Assembly (NCBI RefSeq): GCF_030055635.1 | Contig: NZ_JASFYM010000009.1 | Location: 1-64,000, forward strand | From: Methanothrix sp. | Lineage (GTDB): Archaea; Halobacteriota; Methanosarcinia; Methanotrichales; Methanotrichaceae | Reading direction: 5' to 3' | Length of the DNA: 64,000 bases | Part shown: one piece after another, positions 34,216-43,440 of the stretch | Layout of the letters: each line of letters starts with the position of its first letter | Position numbering within the stretch: the first letter of the stretch is position 1 | Made by a program: the position numbers and the translations under genes | Notes under the pieces: generated by a model | Databases searched by the model: none | The model's input: only the letters and a program-made list of their open reading frames with translations | Told to the model about the DNA's origin: nothing

Positions 34216-37200
34216 CTACTCAGGCTCGAAGCCGTGGTTCCTGAACTGCAGGGCTCTGCTGTTCTCGCTCACGATCCGCACGACGTTCTCCGGGAAGCCC
34301 TCTGCGGATCTGGCCTGGATCTCAAGCGTCACCTGCACATCAGATCCATTCAGGAGGTGCACAATCACCTCCTCTGCGATGCGGGCTGCGTCGCGGCCCA
34401 CGCGCTCCGGGTCCAGATCCACAGCCGCGTAGAAGCGGCGCGGAGGTTTTTTGATGGTTTGGGTCTCTGTGGGCACATCCCCTCTGGTCCTCACAACAGT
34501 TCTGCCCGCCTCATACGCAGATGCTCCAATACTTGATGACGCAGATGCTGCGGCGGCCTGGGCATCGCCTGTGATCTGACGGATCGCAGCCTCATTTCTG
34601 ACGAGAATGCAGCTGCTCTCTGGCGTGATCCTCACCGCCTGGCAGTACCTGAGGCCCTGGTAGCGGCCGTTCTCGTAGCCATCAGCGAGTGCGAAAGTCT
34701 CGGTCTCCCAGGAGATAAGCGAGATCCCCTCAGCGACTGCCTCGGCAAGCACCTCAGGAGAGCGAAGGCGGGGGAGGTAGATGTAGCTCGAGAAGTCCTC
34801 GACGAGCTGCCTCACGGATACGTGATCACCCCTCCACAGAGGGATCTCGTCGAGGTACCTGCGCAGCACTGCTGGTGCGAGCTTTTCTGTGAGCATCCCC
34901 TCATGCTTGAGCTTCCTGATCGCTCTTGTGATTATATCCTCGCTTCCTGTGAGCCGGAACTGCTTCCACTCCACAGGCGCAGATGGGCTGCTCTGCTCCG
35001 GTACGAGGAGCCACTGATATGTCTCAGGAACGCGCGCAGCTACAGCTCTCTCTGCATCCTCCATCTGCGCCCTTGCCTGTCTTGTCTGATGCGGATCGAG
35101 GTTCAGCTCCTCCCTCTCATCGAGAATGGATCTCCACGCTAGGTATCTTCTGAGAGCATCCTCGAGATCGCTGAGGCGCATGCTGTCAGCTGCGAGAAAC
35201 ACGAGGGTGTTGCGATACATGCGCGGCGCGCTCCCCCGTCTCTCCAGGATCTCTCCCGCAGCCTTCATCGCAGGATTATCCGCGTCCCTGGTGTATGGCA
35301 GATCAGGGGGAAGAACAACCAGCCTTGCATCAAGATCATCGGGGATATCCGAGCTAGAGCGCGGCAGCATGTGAACGCGTATCTCACTCCTCCTAACCTC
35401 CGACCGGAGCCTCTGCTCTAGCTCCTGAATCACACTGTCACGATCGCGCTTCAGCATCTCGGCCCTGTCCTCGGCAAGCTTTGTTACAGTTGGCTGGGTT
35501 GAGTACCAGTAGCGTGATCCATCCTGGTAGAGGTATGTAGCCGTGGCCGCGAGCCGCCTGAGGGCATCACCGAATATCGCGGGAGGCTCGCCAGGCATCA
35601 CGCAGCCGAGCTTGATCCTGCGATCCTCGATGCCCCGATGCGCTGCTGCTGCCATAGGCGCAGAGCCGAGATAGACCGTGCGGGCGACACGTCTGGTGGC
35701 ATGCAGCTTGCCGAGGTTCGGGTTCTCGGAGTCGAGCCTTCTTGGAAGAGAGTCCGGGCCGTCGACGTCCTTCTCGATTATGGGCATCCAGTTGTCAGGG
35801 AGGTAGCGGGTTAGCTCGAACCTCACCCTGTCATCGTCTATTGGCACAGACGCGGGGAGAATCAGAGGGTTCCTGTCGCCGTCCCTCCAGAGGCAGTGGA
35901 TCACAGCCGCCATCAGCCTGAGAACACCTCTGGTCCTCTGGAAGTTCGCAAGAGATGACCAGTCGGAGTAGAGCCGATCGAAGAGCTCCGGATGTATCGG
36001 GTAGGCAGCCCTGATCCTCCGCTCGTAATCTGCCTCTGCGCATTCTGATGGGAACTCATCCCGCTGGCTGCGGTAGAGATCTGCAAATGCCCTGGCGATG
36101 ACATCCCTCTGCTTGAACTGGTCTGGATCCGTGAACGGCTGGAAAAGCCTCCGCCTGACGATCTCAAAGCTCTCCTCTGCGGTTGCTGGCCGCCAAGGCG
36201 ATTCAATCCTGCCGATCACCTTTCTCAGACGTTCAAGGGCCTCACGCCCCCTGATCCCGCCGACCTCTGTGTCGTCAGCACCGGACGCATCCGATGCGGG
36301 GAGCGACACGACTAGGAGCGCGCGATCCGCGAGCTTTGCGGACTCTGTCAGGTTCTGAGCGAATGTGAACTGGGTCTCGAAGCTGCCCGCGGGCAGATCA
36401 CCGAGATCGTGGAGCTGTCTGGCGTATGCGACCCACTCGTCTATCAGGATGAGGCAGGGACCATGCTCTTTTAGGAGCTGTCTCATGACGTCTCCGGGAT
36501 TAGTCGCGCGCTCGTCATCGCTCCGGACGCGCTCGAACGCCTCGCGGCCTCCGAGCTGCCATGCGATCTCCCCCCACAGGGTGCAGATGCGCGTGCCGTC
36601 TGGCTTGACCGATGGATTCCCTGGAGAGATCCGGTTTCCGACGAGCACAACCCGCTTCACCTTCGGCACAGAGCTCACTCCAGCAGCCTTCATGACCTCC
36701 TCTATGCCGGGGAGATCTGATGGAGGGGTGCCTGAGAAGAGGTGATAGAGAGCGAGCATCGAGTGTGTCTTGCCACCACCAAAGCTCGTCTGGAGCTGGA
36801 CCACAGGCTCACCGCCCATGCCGCTCAGGCGCTTCAGGGCGTTGACCAGGAGCCACTTAAGGCTCTCTGTGAGGTAAGTCCGCCTGAAGAACTCGACCGG
36901 ATCCCTGTACTCATCGTTCCCCTCGCCGAGATAGACCTGCCATAGGTCGGCTGCGAACTCGGCCTGCTGGAACCTGCCCGCTGCGACGTCAGGATGTGGT
37001 GTGATGACCTCGCGCCAGGGCTTAAGGCCTCCGGTGGCAGCTGCTTCTATGAGAGAGCCCCCTGCCTTTCGCTTCTCGTTCCTGACCTGCTCATCGAATC
37101 TCAGGCGCAGGAGCTCCAGCTTCATGCGCTCCAGATCCTCTGCATGGGGAGCAGATACAGCTCGCAGGAGTCGCGCTGCAGAATCGATAGCCCTGTATGT

Positions 37201-37524
37201 GTCGTCGCTGGAGAATGTGTGCTGATGCGCCCATCTGTTCCTCCAGTCGCGCAGCTCTGAGACCAGGCTTCTCTCAGAGAATCCGAGGGTGTGCTTGAAG
37301 CACTCGTTCCAGGTCTCCCACATCAGCTTGAGAAGACCTGCCGCGTCCCACTGGGAGATGTGTCTGTCGGCGAGCTTCTCCTCCTCAGAGAAGCTCTGGA
37401 GGCGCTCCATGGTTATGGCGCCTGACTTGAGGGCCTCCTTGATCTCACGCTCAACGAAAGGCGCAAGCCCCTGGCGCAGAAGCTCAAGCGCCTTGCCGAC
37501 ACGCTCATGGTTTGTGATGGACAT
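34216..37524 (-). CDS. DUF499-type P-loop ATPase with HEPN (Swt1-like) N-terminus, defence-associated
   Basis: This 1102-residue protein has an N-terminal helical domain (~1-125) with R-x4-H (RNRWAH, 95-100), the pattern of HEPN RNase domains of the Swt1 group. The large ATPase follows with Walker A SFGGGKTH (~247-254) and Walker B CLILIDEWVAYARQL, the DUF499 type found in BREX-like and other defence loci. The middle contains winged-helix-like segments; the C-terminal ~150 residues include an Ala/Ser-rich linker. It lies downstream of the DUF1156 methyltransferase and DUF3800 genes on the same strand after a 368-base gap. An ATP-driven restriction role is inferred. Confidence 0.85.
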   Translation of the reverse strand: MSITNHERVGKALELLRQGLAPFVEREIKEALKSGAITMERLQSFSEEEKLADRHISQWDAAGLLKLMWETWNECFKHTLGFSERSLVSELRDWRNRWAHQHTFSSDDTYRAIDSAARLLRAVSAPHAEDLERMKLELLRLRFDEQVRNEKRKAGGSLIEAAATGGLKPWREVITPHPDVAAGRFQQAEFAADLWQVYLGEGNDEYRDPVEFFRRTYLTESLKWLLVNALKRLSGMGGEPVVQLQTSFGGGKTHSMLALYHLFSGTPPSDLPGIEEVMKAAGVSSVPKVKRVVLVGNRISPGNPSVKPDGTRICTLWGEIAWQLGGREAFERVRSDDERATNPGDVMRQLLKEHGPCLILIDEWVAYARQLHDLGDLPAGSFETQFTFAQNLTESAKLADRALLVVSLPASDASGADDTEVGGIRGREALERLRKVIGRIESPWRPATAEESFEIVRRRLFQPFTDPDQFKQRDVIARAFADLYRSQRDEFPSECAEADYERRIRAAYPIHPELFDRLYSDWSSLANFQRTRGVLRLMAAVIHCLWRDGDRNPLILPASVPIDDDRVRFELTRYLPDNWMPIIEKDVDGPDSLPRRLDSENPNLGKLHATRRVARTVYLGSAPMAAAAHRGIEDRRIKLGCVMPGEPPAIFGDALRRLAATATYLYQDGSRYWYSTQPTVTKLAEDRAEMLKRDRDSVIQELEQRLRSEVRRSEIRVHMLPRSSSDIPDDLDARLVVLPPDLPYTRDADNPAMKAAGEILERRGSAPRMYRNTLVFLAADSMRLSDLEDALRRYLAWRSILDEREELNLDPHQTRQARAQMEDAERAVAARVPETYQWLLVPEQSSPSAPVEWKQFRLTGSEDIITRAIRKLKHEGMLTEKLAPAVLRRYLDEIPLWRGDHVSVRQLVEDFSSYIYLPRLRSPEVLAEAVAEGISLISWETETFALADGYENGRYQGLRYCQAVRITPESSCILVRNEAAIRQITGDAQAAAASASSSIGASAYEAGRTVVRTRGDVPTETQTIKKPPRRFYAAVDLDPERVGRDAARIAEEVIVHLLNGSDVQVTLEIQARSAEGFPENVVRIVSENSRALQFRNHGFEPE

Positions 37525-37892
37525 CTTACCACATTCCTGTTCATCCGCGAATCCGAGGCGGTTATGTCGATAGTGCAGGACCGTACACGTCGCGGGGCGG
37601 AATCTCTGCCATTTTGTCAGCCTTAAAGAAAATAAATTTGTCGGATGTGGGGAAACTGTGCCTGGGAGGGATAAAAATGCTCTTTATGGGAAAGACCCAA
37701 AGATCCGGGTATATGTAAAGAGGTAACACATGGGTGACATCGAAGAGGGATTTATTTGGGCCACCCAGGAAACAATTAAATATCATCAAGGAGACTGCTG
37801 TAATGGATAGGTAAGTCCTTGGGAAACCATGTCTATCTGGGAATACCCATTTAGACGAGAGGGGCTCGTTCCTGATCGGGAATACCAAGGGT
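37525..37892. other. Gene-free gap inside the defence cassette
   Basis: The 368 bases are more A+T-rich than the flanking genes and contain several short G/T-rich near-palindromes (for example GGGAATACC motifs around 37840 and 37880). A minus-strand frame crosses it but overlaps the DUF3800 end and has poor composition. I see no RNA or promoter that I would call. Confidence 0.35.
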
Positions 37893-38663
37893 CTATCCGT
37901 TCTGCTGTTTTTGCCAGAATATCCTTTCTTTATATTTTGATCCAAACCGCTCCACGTAGAAGCGGTCATTATGAGCATATTTACAACTGGCCGCCCCTGC
38001 CACTATATCTGCAGCCCATATACCAGGCTCTATGTGTGAACTCATCTCCTGCAGGCATGGTAATTTTCCCTGATAAACTTTAAGCTCCATCGATTCGAGG
38101 TATCGCTCTTTGTTGCTGACGTAATCTTTGAACTCTTCGGTTTGAGCTGGAGAGAGCCGACCGCGGTCATATACAACAGATGGAGGATATCGTGCGTTTA
38201 CACCACGCATTACATTTATTAACAGCGTTTGAGCAAACACGAAGTTTCCAAGGCGTTCAGAAGTCCAAGAGTTGTATGCCTGCCTTTTATCCAAAACCGC
38301 TGCAAACACCATTTTTGCATCTTTCTTTATAATATCAATAGCTTTTTGGCGTACATCGGGAAGGTTACTCACGTATTTATTGACTTCCTCTTCGCTGTAG
38401 TCGAGCTGCTGCAACATCTTTGTCGTTGGAAGATAAAATTTCAGCTCTGTTATATCGCGTGGATATTTCTTGCTATCATGCACCTTTTTCAGCAGCCTTT
38501 TTAAATCCTTTCGTAACTGTGATGGATTGGTGCAGTGGACGAAGCCTACTGTGTAGTAAGGGTGCTCCCCTATGGAGGCTTCAGATAAACCAAGGTCTCC
38601 AGATTCATCTGCAAAAATGACCTCCCCGTCCACCGCATGGTATCTCCTGTGCCTCCATGACAT
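37893..38663 (-). CDS. DUF3800-family protein (RNase H-like fold), defence-associated
   Basis: The 256-residue protein has the DUF3800 start VIFADESGDLGLS (DESG, ~15-20) and a distal acidic IWAADIVAGAASC near residue 222, giving a predicted RNase H-like active site. It starts 6 bases after the stop of the DUF1156 methyltransferase, so they are co-transcribed. Codon use is clearly more A+T-rich (AAA, TAT, ATA) than in its neighbours, which suggests separate acquisition. DUF3800 proteins are frequent in defence islands; a nuclease role is inferred. Confidence 0.8.
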   Translation of the reverse strand: MSWRHRRYHAVDGEVIFADESGDLGLSEASIGEHPYYTVGFVHCTNPSQLRKDLKRLLKKVHDSKKYPRDITELKFYLPTTKMLQQLDYSEEEVNKYVSNLPDVRQKAIDIIKKDAKMVFAAVLDKRQAYNSWTSERLGNFVFAQTLLINVMRGVNARYPPSVVYDRGRLSPAQTEEFKDYVSNKERYLESMELKVYQGKLPCLQEMSSHIEPGIWAADIVAGAASCKYAHNDRFYVERFGSKYKERIFWQKQQNG

Positions 38664-38669
38664 CTCTTC

Positions 38670-41489
38670 TCATCCCAGCGTCCTCTGTGCGGGTTTGACG
38701 AGCCTGATCAGCTCAGGCCAGCTCTGGACGAGGGCGTTGTAGCGGATAGCATCCTGCGAGCGCCTCCTGCGGTCGCAGATCATGTAGAGCCTGTAGGCGA
38801 GGTCGCGCGCGGAGTCCGCGTTCGGGCCGAGCTTCGAGAGGAGATCAGAGGCTGCGGTCTCGCCACCGGATTCGAGCAGCCTGATCAGGTGATGGGTCAT
38901 CTCCCAGACTGTGAGGCGCTTGTCCACTGTAGGATCATAATCAGATGGCAGCTCCTCTGGCTTCAGCAGCCTGACCCTGCCGCGCTTCGACTCGATTATT
39001 CCGGCATCCACCATGCCGTCGACGCTGGTGTTCTTCGCCTTCGAGAGCGTCTCGGCATCCCCGAACGCGCCGGATTCGAAGCCGTGCTGTTCGAACCACG
39101 CGAGCGCCCAGCGTGTATCGGCATCGAAATCACCCTCCTGCTCCGCCAGGACCTCGTCGAGAGTTGCGTTGATCAGCCTCAGCGCCTCGCCGACGCTGAC
39201 CCTCTCCCCTGAGGCCTCCACCACCTCAGAGTACCTGCTGTAAACCGCCATTCCAGGGCCGATGGCAGCCTGCTGCAGATCCACAGGCGCTATGCCTCCC
39301 TCCCGCATCACTCTGAGCGCATGGGGGAGCTCCCGTCTCAGCGCCGCGATGAGCTCCCTGCGGGTGGCCACTCCTGCGCCGGCAGGCCTGGGTCTGCATA
39401 CGAGGACTATGCTCGACGCCAGCACGTTCGCCTCCCTCGCGTTCGTCCTGTTCCCGAGCTCTGTCCTCATAGGCCAGGTTCCGGTGATCATGAACCCTGC
39501 ATTTATAACGGCCTCCAGGAACGTCTCCCAGCCGGTCCTCGCCCCGTTCCCTGTATTCTCGGACTGCTTGTAAGCGTAGTATACCGTCACCGGAAACTCA
39601 GGATGCGCCTGCTCGGCGATCCTCCTCAGGGACTGGGACATCCCCTCCAGGAAGAAGCGCTCAGCCTCCTCCCTGGATCTGTGCCTGTAGGGAACAACGA
39701 CCATCTCCTCATTTTTGGGGGCTGAGAGCGTTGCGAAGAGCTCAGGGTATATGTCTCTGAGGGTTCTCCTGAGCCAGACGTAGAAGTAATCGGAGAGATC
39801 CGCGTATCCGATGTTGTCGTGGTACGGCGGATCTGTGGAGACGATTCTGTTTCTGCTTAACGACTGCGATCTGGCATCGGAGATCAGAGATGAGCCCTCA
39901 GGACCCCGCCGCACCGCACGCAGGACCTCCACGACATTGCTGAGCATCGAGCTGAAGGATCCGCTCGATCCGGAGAGGGGATTTGCCTCGGCGTAATCCC
40001 ACGTCATCGGGATCGCCTGGCGTGTGAAGGTGTTGCGAATGTTGTCTCTGCCTGAATGCCAGCCGCATATCGTCGATGAGTAATCTGCGCACTTGTCCAG
40101 AGCGAGTGCGAGGTAGACGCCGATCGCCTCGGCGTAGGCCCTGGCGCCTCTCCCGCCTTTCGCCAGCACATCGCCCTCGGGGATCCCCGCTTCTCTCGCG
40201 TCCCGATGCACCCTCTCGATCGTCTCCTTTATGATATCAGAGAATGTCGTGAGCGCCACGAGCTGGCGCGGGGAGAAGAGATCGCCGAAGGTGGTGAGAC
40301 CGTAGAGAGGCGTTCTGAAGTCCCTTGTATCACTAGAGATGGATACATCCGGCTTCCATGTCGGGATAGCGCTTCTTGCGATCTCCTCATGCTCTTTTAT
40401 CGCTGGGAGGTAGACTCTACCACCCGGGCCGTCTGCAACTATCGCAATCAGACGTGCGCCCATGCGCCCGTTTATTCCTTCGGACCGTATGTATTCGAGA
40501 GATATCGGGATACCCGAGAAAATACATAGAAAGCCTGAGTTTTTCCCGCCTGATTTAGTACCCTGCTTCGCCCATTCCGGCATCTCCTCAGCGCCTGCGT
40601 GCACCCTGAACCAGTACTCCCTCCCATCGATCACGGGCTCGAGGTATGCGTGCTTCCTCGTTGAGAGAACGTAGGATGATATGAGCGGCACCTCGATATC
40701 TGCGAACGCCGGGTTCGGGCTTCTCACCGTTCTTGCCCAGATCCACGCGATCACGGTGAGCTCTTCTCCCACAAGATCTCTGAGATCATCCCTCTCAGAG
40801 GCCATCTCCTCTGTGATCCTTATCTTCGGATAGAGATGACCGATCCTCCGCTCCGCCTCCCTGAGGAGCTCGTTCCCGTAGAAGGGAACATCCTCTGCGA
40901 GACCGTGGGTACCATCAGAACCGATCCTGCGGTTCGCTGCCGGGTTCACAGGACCGATTCCAGAAAGCTGCGCTGGGATCTCGATGAGAGCTTTGTTTAT
41001 GAGAACTGCCACCGGGTTCAGATCACTTGCACATGCCCTGAGCCCGAGGCGCTGAGCCTCAAGCGGTATCGAGCCGCCTCCAGCGAATGGATCGTGGAAC
41101 CCGGGGAGCCTGCCCGGGTCGTAGAGCTCCTTATCGTTGCTGCCAGCGCATGCCCTCCTCCAGGATTTCCAGATCTCATCCCTCGCACCGGTGAGAATTG
41201 TTTCATCGTTCGAGCTCTCCCATCGCACGAGGTTCCTGATTATCGAGAAGAGACGATCACGCTCCCGCTTCTGATCCTCCTCTGTCAGAAAGAGCTCAGG
41301 CCAGGCAGATGGATCGTCGACCATCTGGGCGAAGAGCACAGCCCTGGATGCGGCCAGCGGCCTCCTCGCCCACCAGAGATGGAGCGTGCTCGGATGTCCG
41401 TGCCGGATGGATTTCTCGCGCGATGCCTCTCTGTTTATGACATCGAGAGGCAGGGCGACCTCGATGAGCTTTTTTCGATAGGATGTCAC
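38670..41489 (-). CDS. DUF1156 adenine-specific DNA methyltransferase, defence-associated
   Basis: The 939-residue protein begins with a DUF1156 domain (LIEVALPLDVINREASREKSIRHGHPSTLHLWWARRPLAASRA). SAM-binding motif DPFAGGGSIPLEAQRLG (133-149) with SDLNPVAV follows, and the catalytic DPPY is at 553-556 (IVSTDPPYHDNIGYADLSDYFY). About 410 residues between the motifs could include target recognition. The C-terminal third is helical. The start is GTG behind GGAGGGG. N6-adenine methylation of host DNA as self-marking is the expected role. It heads the three-gene cassette. Confidence 0.9.
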   Translation of the reverse strand: MTSYRKKLIEVALPLDVINREASREKSIRHGHPSTLHLWWARRPLAASRAVLFAQMVDDPSAWPELFLTEEDQKRERDRLFSIIRNLVRWESSNDETILTGARDEIWKSWRRACAGSNDKELYDPGRLPGFHDPFAGGGSIPLEAQRLGLRACASDLNPVAVLINKALIEIPAQLSGIGPVNPAANRRIGSDGTHGLAEDVPFYGNELLREAERRIGHLYPKIRITEEMASERDDLRDLVGEELTVIAWIWARTVRSPNPAFADIEVPLISSYVLSTRKHAYLEPVIDGREYWFRVHAGAEEMPEWAKQGTKSGGKNSGFLCIFSGIPISLEYIRSEGINGRMGARLIAIVADGPGGRVYLPAIKEHEEIARSAIPTWKPDVSISSDTRDFRTPLYGLTTFGDLFSPRQLVALTTFSDIIKETIERVHRDAREAGIPEGDVLAKGGRGARAYAEAIGVYLALALDKCADYSSTICGWHSGRDNIRNTFTRQAIPMTWDYAEANPLSGSSGSFSSMLSNVVEVLRAVRRGPEGSSLISDARSQSLSRNRIVSTDPPYHDNIGYADLSDYFYVWLRRTLRDIYPELFATLSAPKNEEMVVVPYRHRSREEAERFFLEGMSQSLRRIAEQAHPEFPVTVYYAYKQSENTGNGARTGWETFLEAVINAGFMITGTWPMRTELGNRTNAREANVLASSIVLVCRPRPAGAGVATRRELIAALRRELPHALRVMREGGIAPVDLQQAAIGPGMAVYSRYSEVVEASGERVSVGEALRLINATLDEVLAEQEGDFDADTRWALAWFEQHGFESGAFGDAETLSKAKNTSVDGMVDAGIIESKRGRVRLLKPEELPSDYDPTVDKRLTVWEMTHHLIRLLESGGETAASDLLSKLGPNADSARDLAYRLYMICDRRRRSQDAIRYNALVQSWPELIRLVKPAQRTLG

Positions 41490-41895
41490 TTTCCCCTCCA
41501 GCGTATAGCTTGCAAAATCCTTATTTCCATCTTTCCCATGCTCTATGGTCGTTGCTTGTAGATTCCTGAAAAGTATTCTTCGTCAAACCCGCAAAGGTGC
41601 TGCAACGAAAGAGCTTGCGCGGGACATGAGGGTGTCAAAAAGGAGGGTGTAGATTTGGCAGTCCCATTAGATGTGTTTATTTTGAGCAATGCTGGTATGG
41701 AAATCGATACCAATGGACCGGTTAACAAATTTCCGGCGCCCCACAGCGTGGTTGATGGCTAATTGTTTTCGCGCTTATCCACACGTCTTAGGTAGAGTAC
41801 CTATTCGCGCCAGTCGCGTTTATTCTCATAAATCATTTTATAAATATTATATTTTTATATTTTGGATGGTTGCCTGATACATCACCATTGGAACA
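41490..41895. other. Low-GC spacer with IS remnant
   Basis: The spacer holds the IS481-like fragment at 41545-41652. Its right end is very A+T-rich (ATAAATATTATATTTTTATATTTT at 41840-41865). Nothing else gene-like is visible. Confidence 0.45.
41545..41652 (+). pseudogene. N-terminal fragment of an IS481-like transposase
   Basis: The 35-codon frame ends in a helix-turn-helix typical of IS481-type transposases in methanogens (TRKGAATKELARDMRVSKRRV). It stops at TAG exactly where functional relatives read V-Q-I-W; the codons after the stop are ATT TGG. A CAG-to-TAG change is the simplest explanation. The frame breaks soon after, so the rest of the gene is lost. Confidence 0.5.
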
Positions 41896-43440
41896 TTACC
41901 TATCTAGTGCAAAGGTTCTCTCCGTAACAGGCCTCTCCTTGACCTCATGAATCAGCATCTCAATTCTATTTCCGATGCCCATGATTCTGAAATTCTCTAG
42001 CTTGTCCAGGGCATGTTGAAGATTGGCGCTTCTCTCTGCATAGATGGTGAACAGTGATTCACCTTCATCCACGATATCCCCGAGCTTCTTATGAAGGAGG
42101 ATTCCGGCGCCGGAGTCCTTCGGACATCCGGCAAACCTTGCCAGATCGGCGACCAATGCATTGTTGATCCATAGCACAATCCCAGACCTATCGGATTGAA
42201 GTGTGAACTGATGGCTGCCAAGGGCAATATCTTCAGGATTTATCCGTGGGTCTCCTCCTTGCGCCTCAATTATCTCCCTCATCTTCATCTCGGCCTTTCC
42301 GGATCTTAGGGCCTCTGCTGCATGCTCGCGTCCGTTTTCTTTTCCAGCCATCTCCAGGATCATCCCAGCGACAGCGATTGCCTTTTCAACCACGTCCGAA
42401 GCACTTCCTCGGTTCATAAGAGCTTCCAATGCCTCCTTTGCCTCTAAAGAGGGACCTATAGCGTAGCCCACCGGCTGCTCGCCATATGTGACAGCACATC
42501 GTACCTGCATTCCCATGCGGCTGCCGATCTCCATGAAATCCTTGGCCAATAGATCCGCCTCCCCGATCGTCTTAACCTTAGCGCCCCTCCCGCAAGGGAT
42601 GTCGACTACCAGGAGGTCCGCACCGACAGACTTTTTCTTGCTCATGATCGAGGGGAGCAGGAGCGGATCGATTGATAGAGGGTACTCTACCTTCACGAAT
42701 ATGTCGTCTGCAGGGGCTAGATGGACAGAGCCTCCCCAGACAATGCAACCGTCTGTTCTCTCCACCACCTCCTGCATCTCTCCCATATCCAGGCTTACGG
42801 GCATCAGTACTTCTGCTCGATCTGCAGTCCCGGCTGCAGATGTGATAGCCCTGGAAGAGGTTTTGGGTATCGGGAGCCCGCATGCTGCAATAATCGGGAC
42901 CACAAGCAGTGTAGTCTTGTCTCCAGGCACACCTCCTATAGAATGCTTATCAACAACCGGTTGTTTGTCCAGCTTCAGCATGTTGCCGGTCTTCACCATG
43001 GCACGCGAGAGGTTTGTAGCCTCGTCAAGATCCAGGCCGAAGCAATGCAACGCGGTCACGAAGGCGGCTATCTCCACATCGCTCAGCTTTCCCCCAATCG
43101 TATCCTCAACGATATTCAGGATCTCGTCATATACCAGCTTTCGTCCCATCAGCTTGTTCCTGATAAATAATAGAGAGGCAGGGAAGGGCGCAACATTTAC
43201 TTCGACATCGACACCCTCCTCGAGGCCAAGGGCGGCCCAAACTTTCTTGCATACCCCTATGTGACCCGGCTGAACGAGGTCGGTGGATGTGTGAACTATC
43301 GCTGTCTGCTCCACCACATCAGTTCGGATCGTGATCCTTGCCAGGCTCATAGCTCCTAGCTGCTCAGCGTCTTGTTCATGCAGTACTGCAACGGCCTTCC
43401 CACCCGCGTCTAAACCCAAAAACACCGTTTTTAGAATCAT
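41896..43440 (-). CDS. deoA: AMP phosphorylase (archaeal DeoA type)
   Basis: At 514 residues from the ATG at 43440 it has the size of archaeal AMP phosphorylase, larger than bacterial thymidine phosphorylase because of an N-terminal ~85-residue domain. The phosphorylase signature is KHSIGGVPGDKTTLLVVPIIAACGLPIPKTSSRAITSAAGTADRAEV. The enzyme splits AMP with phosphate to ribose-1,5-bisphosphate and adenine. The next enzyme, ribose-1,5-bisphosphate isomerase, is at 60445. Codon use is less G+C-rich than in the flanking core genes. Confidence 0.92.
   Translation of the reverse strand: MILKTVFLGLDAGGKAVAVLHEQDAEQLGAMSLARITIRTDVVEQTAIVHTSTDLVQPGHIGVCKKVWAALGLEEGVDVEVNVAPFPASLLFIRNKLMGRKLVYDEILNIVEDTIGGKLSDVEIAAFVTALHCFGLDLDEATNLSRAMVKTGNMLKLDKQPVVDKHSIGGVPGDKTTLLVVPIIAACGLPIPKTSSRAITSAAGTADRAEVLMPVSLDMGEMQEVVERTDGCIVWGGSVHLAPADDIFVKVEYPLSIDPLLLPSIMSKKKSVGADLLVVDIPCGRGAKVKTIGEADLLAKDFMEIGSRMGMQVRCAVTYGEQPVGYAIGPSLEAKEALEALMNRGSASDVVEKAIAVAGMILEMAGKENGREHAAEALRSGKAEMKMREIIEAQGGDPRINPEDIALGSHQFTLQSDRSGIVLWINNALVADLARFAGCPKDSGAGILLHKKLGDIVDEGESLFTIYAERSANLQHALDKLENFRIMGIGNRIEMLIHEVKERPVTERTFALDR

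Noticed and set aside
37562-37978. 138-codon minus-strand frame after DUF3800
   Set aside because: It overlaps the DUF3800 3' end in another frame and has an unlikely composition (many Pro, Phe and Ser runs).
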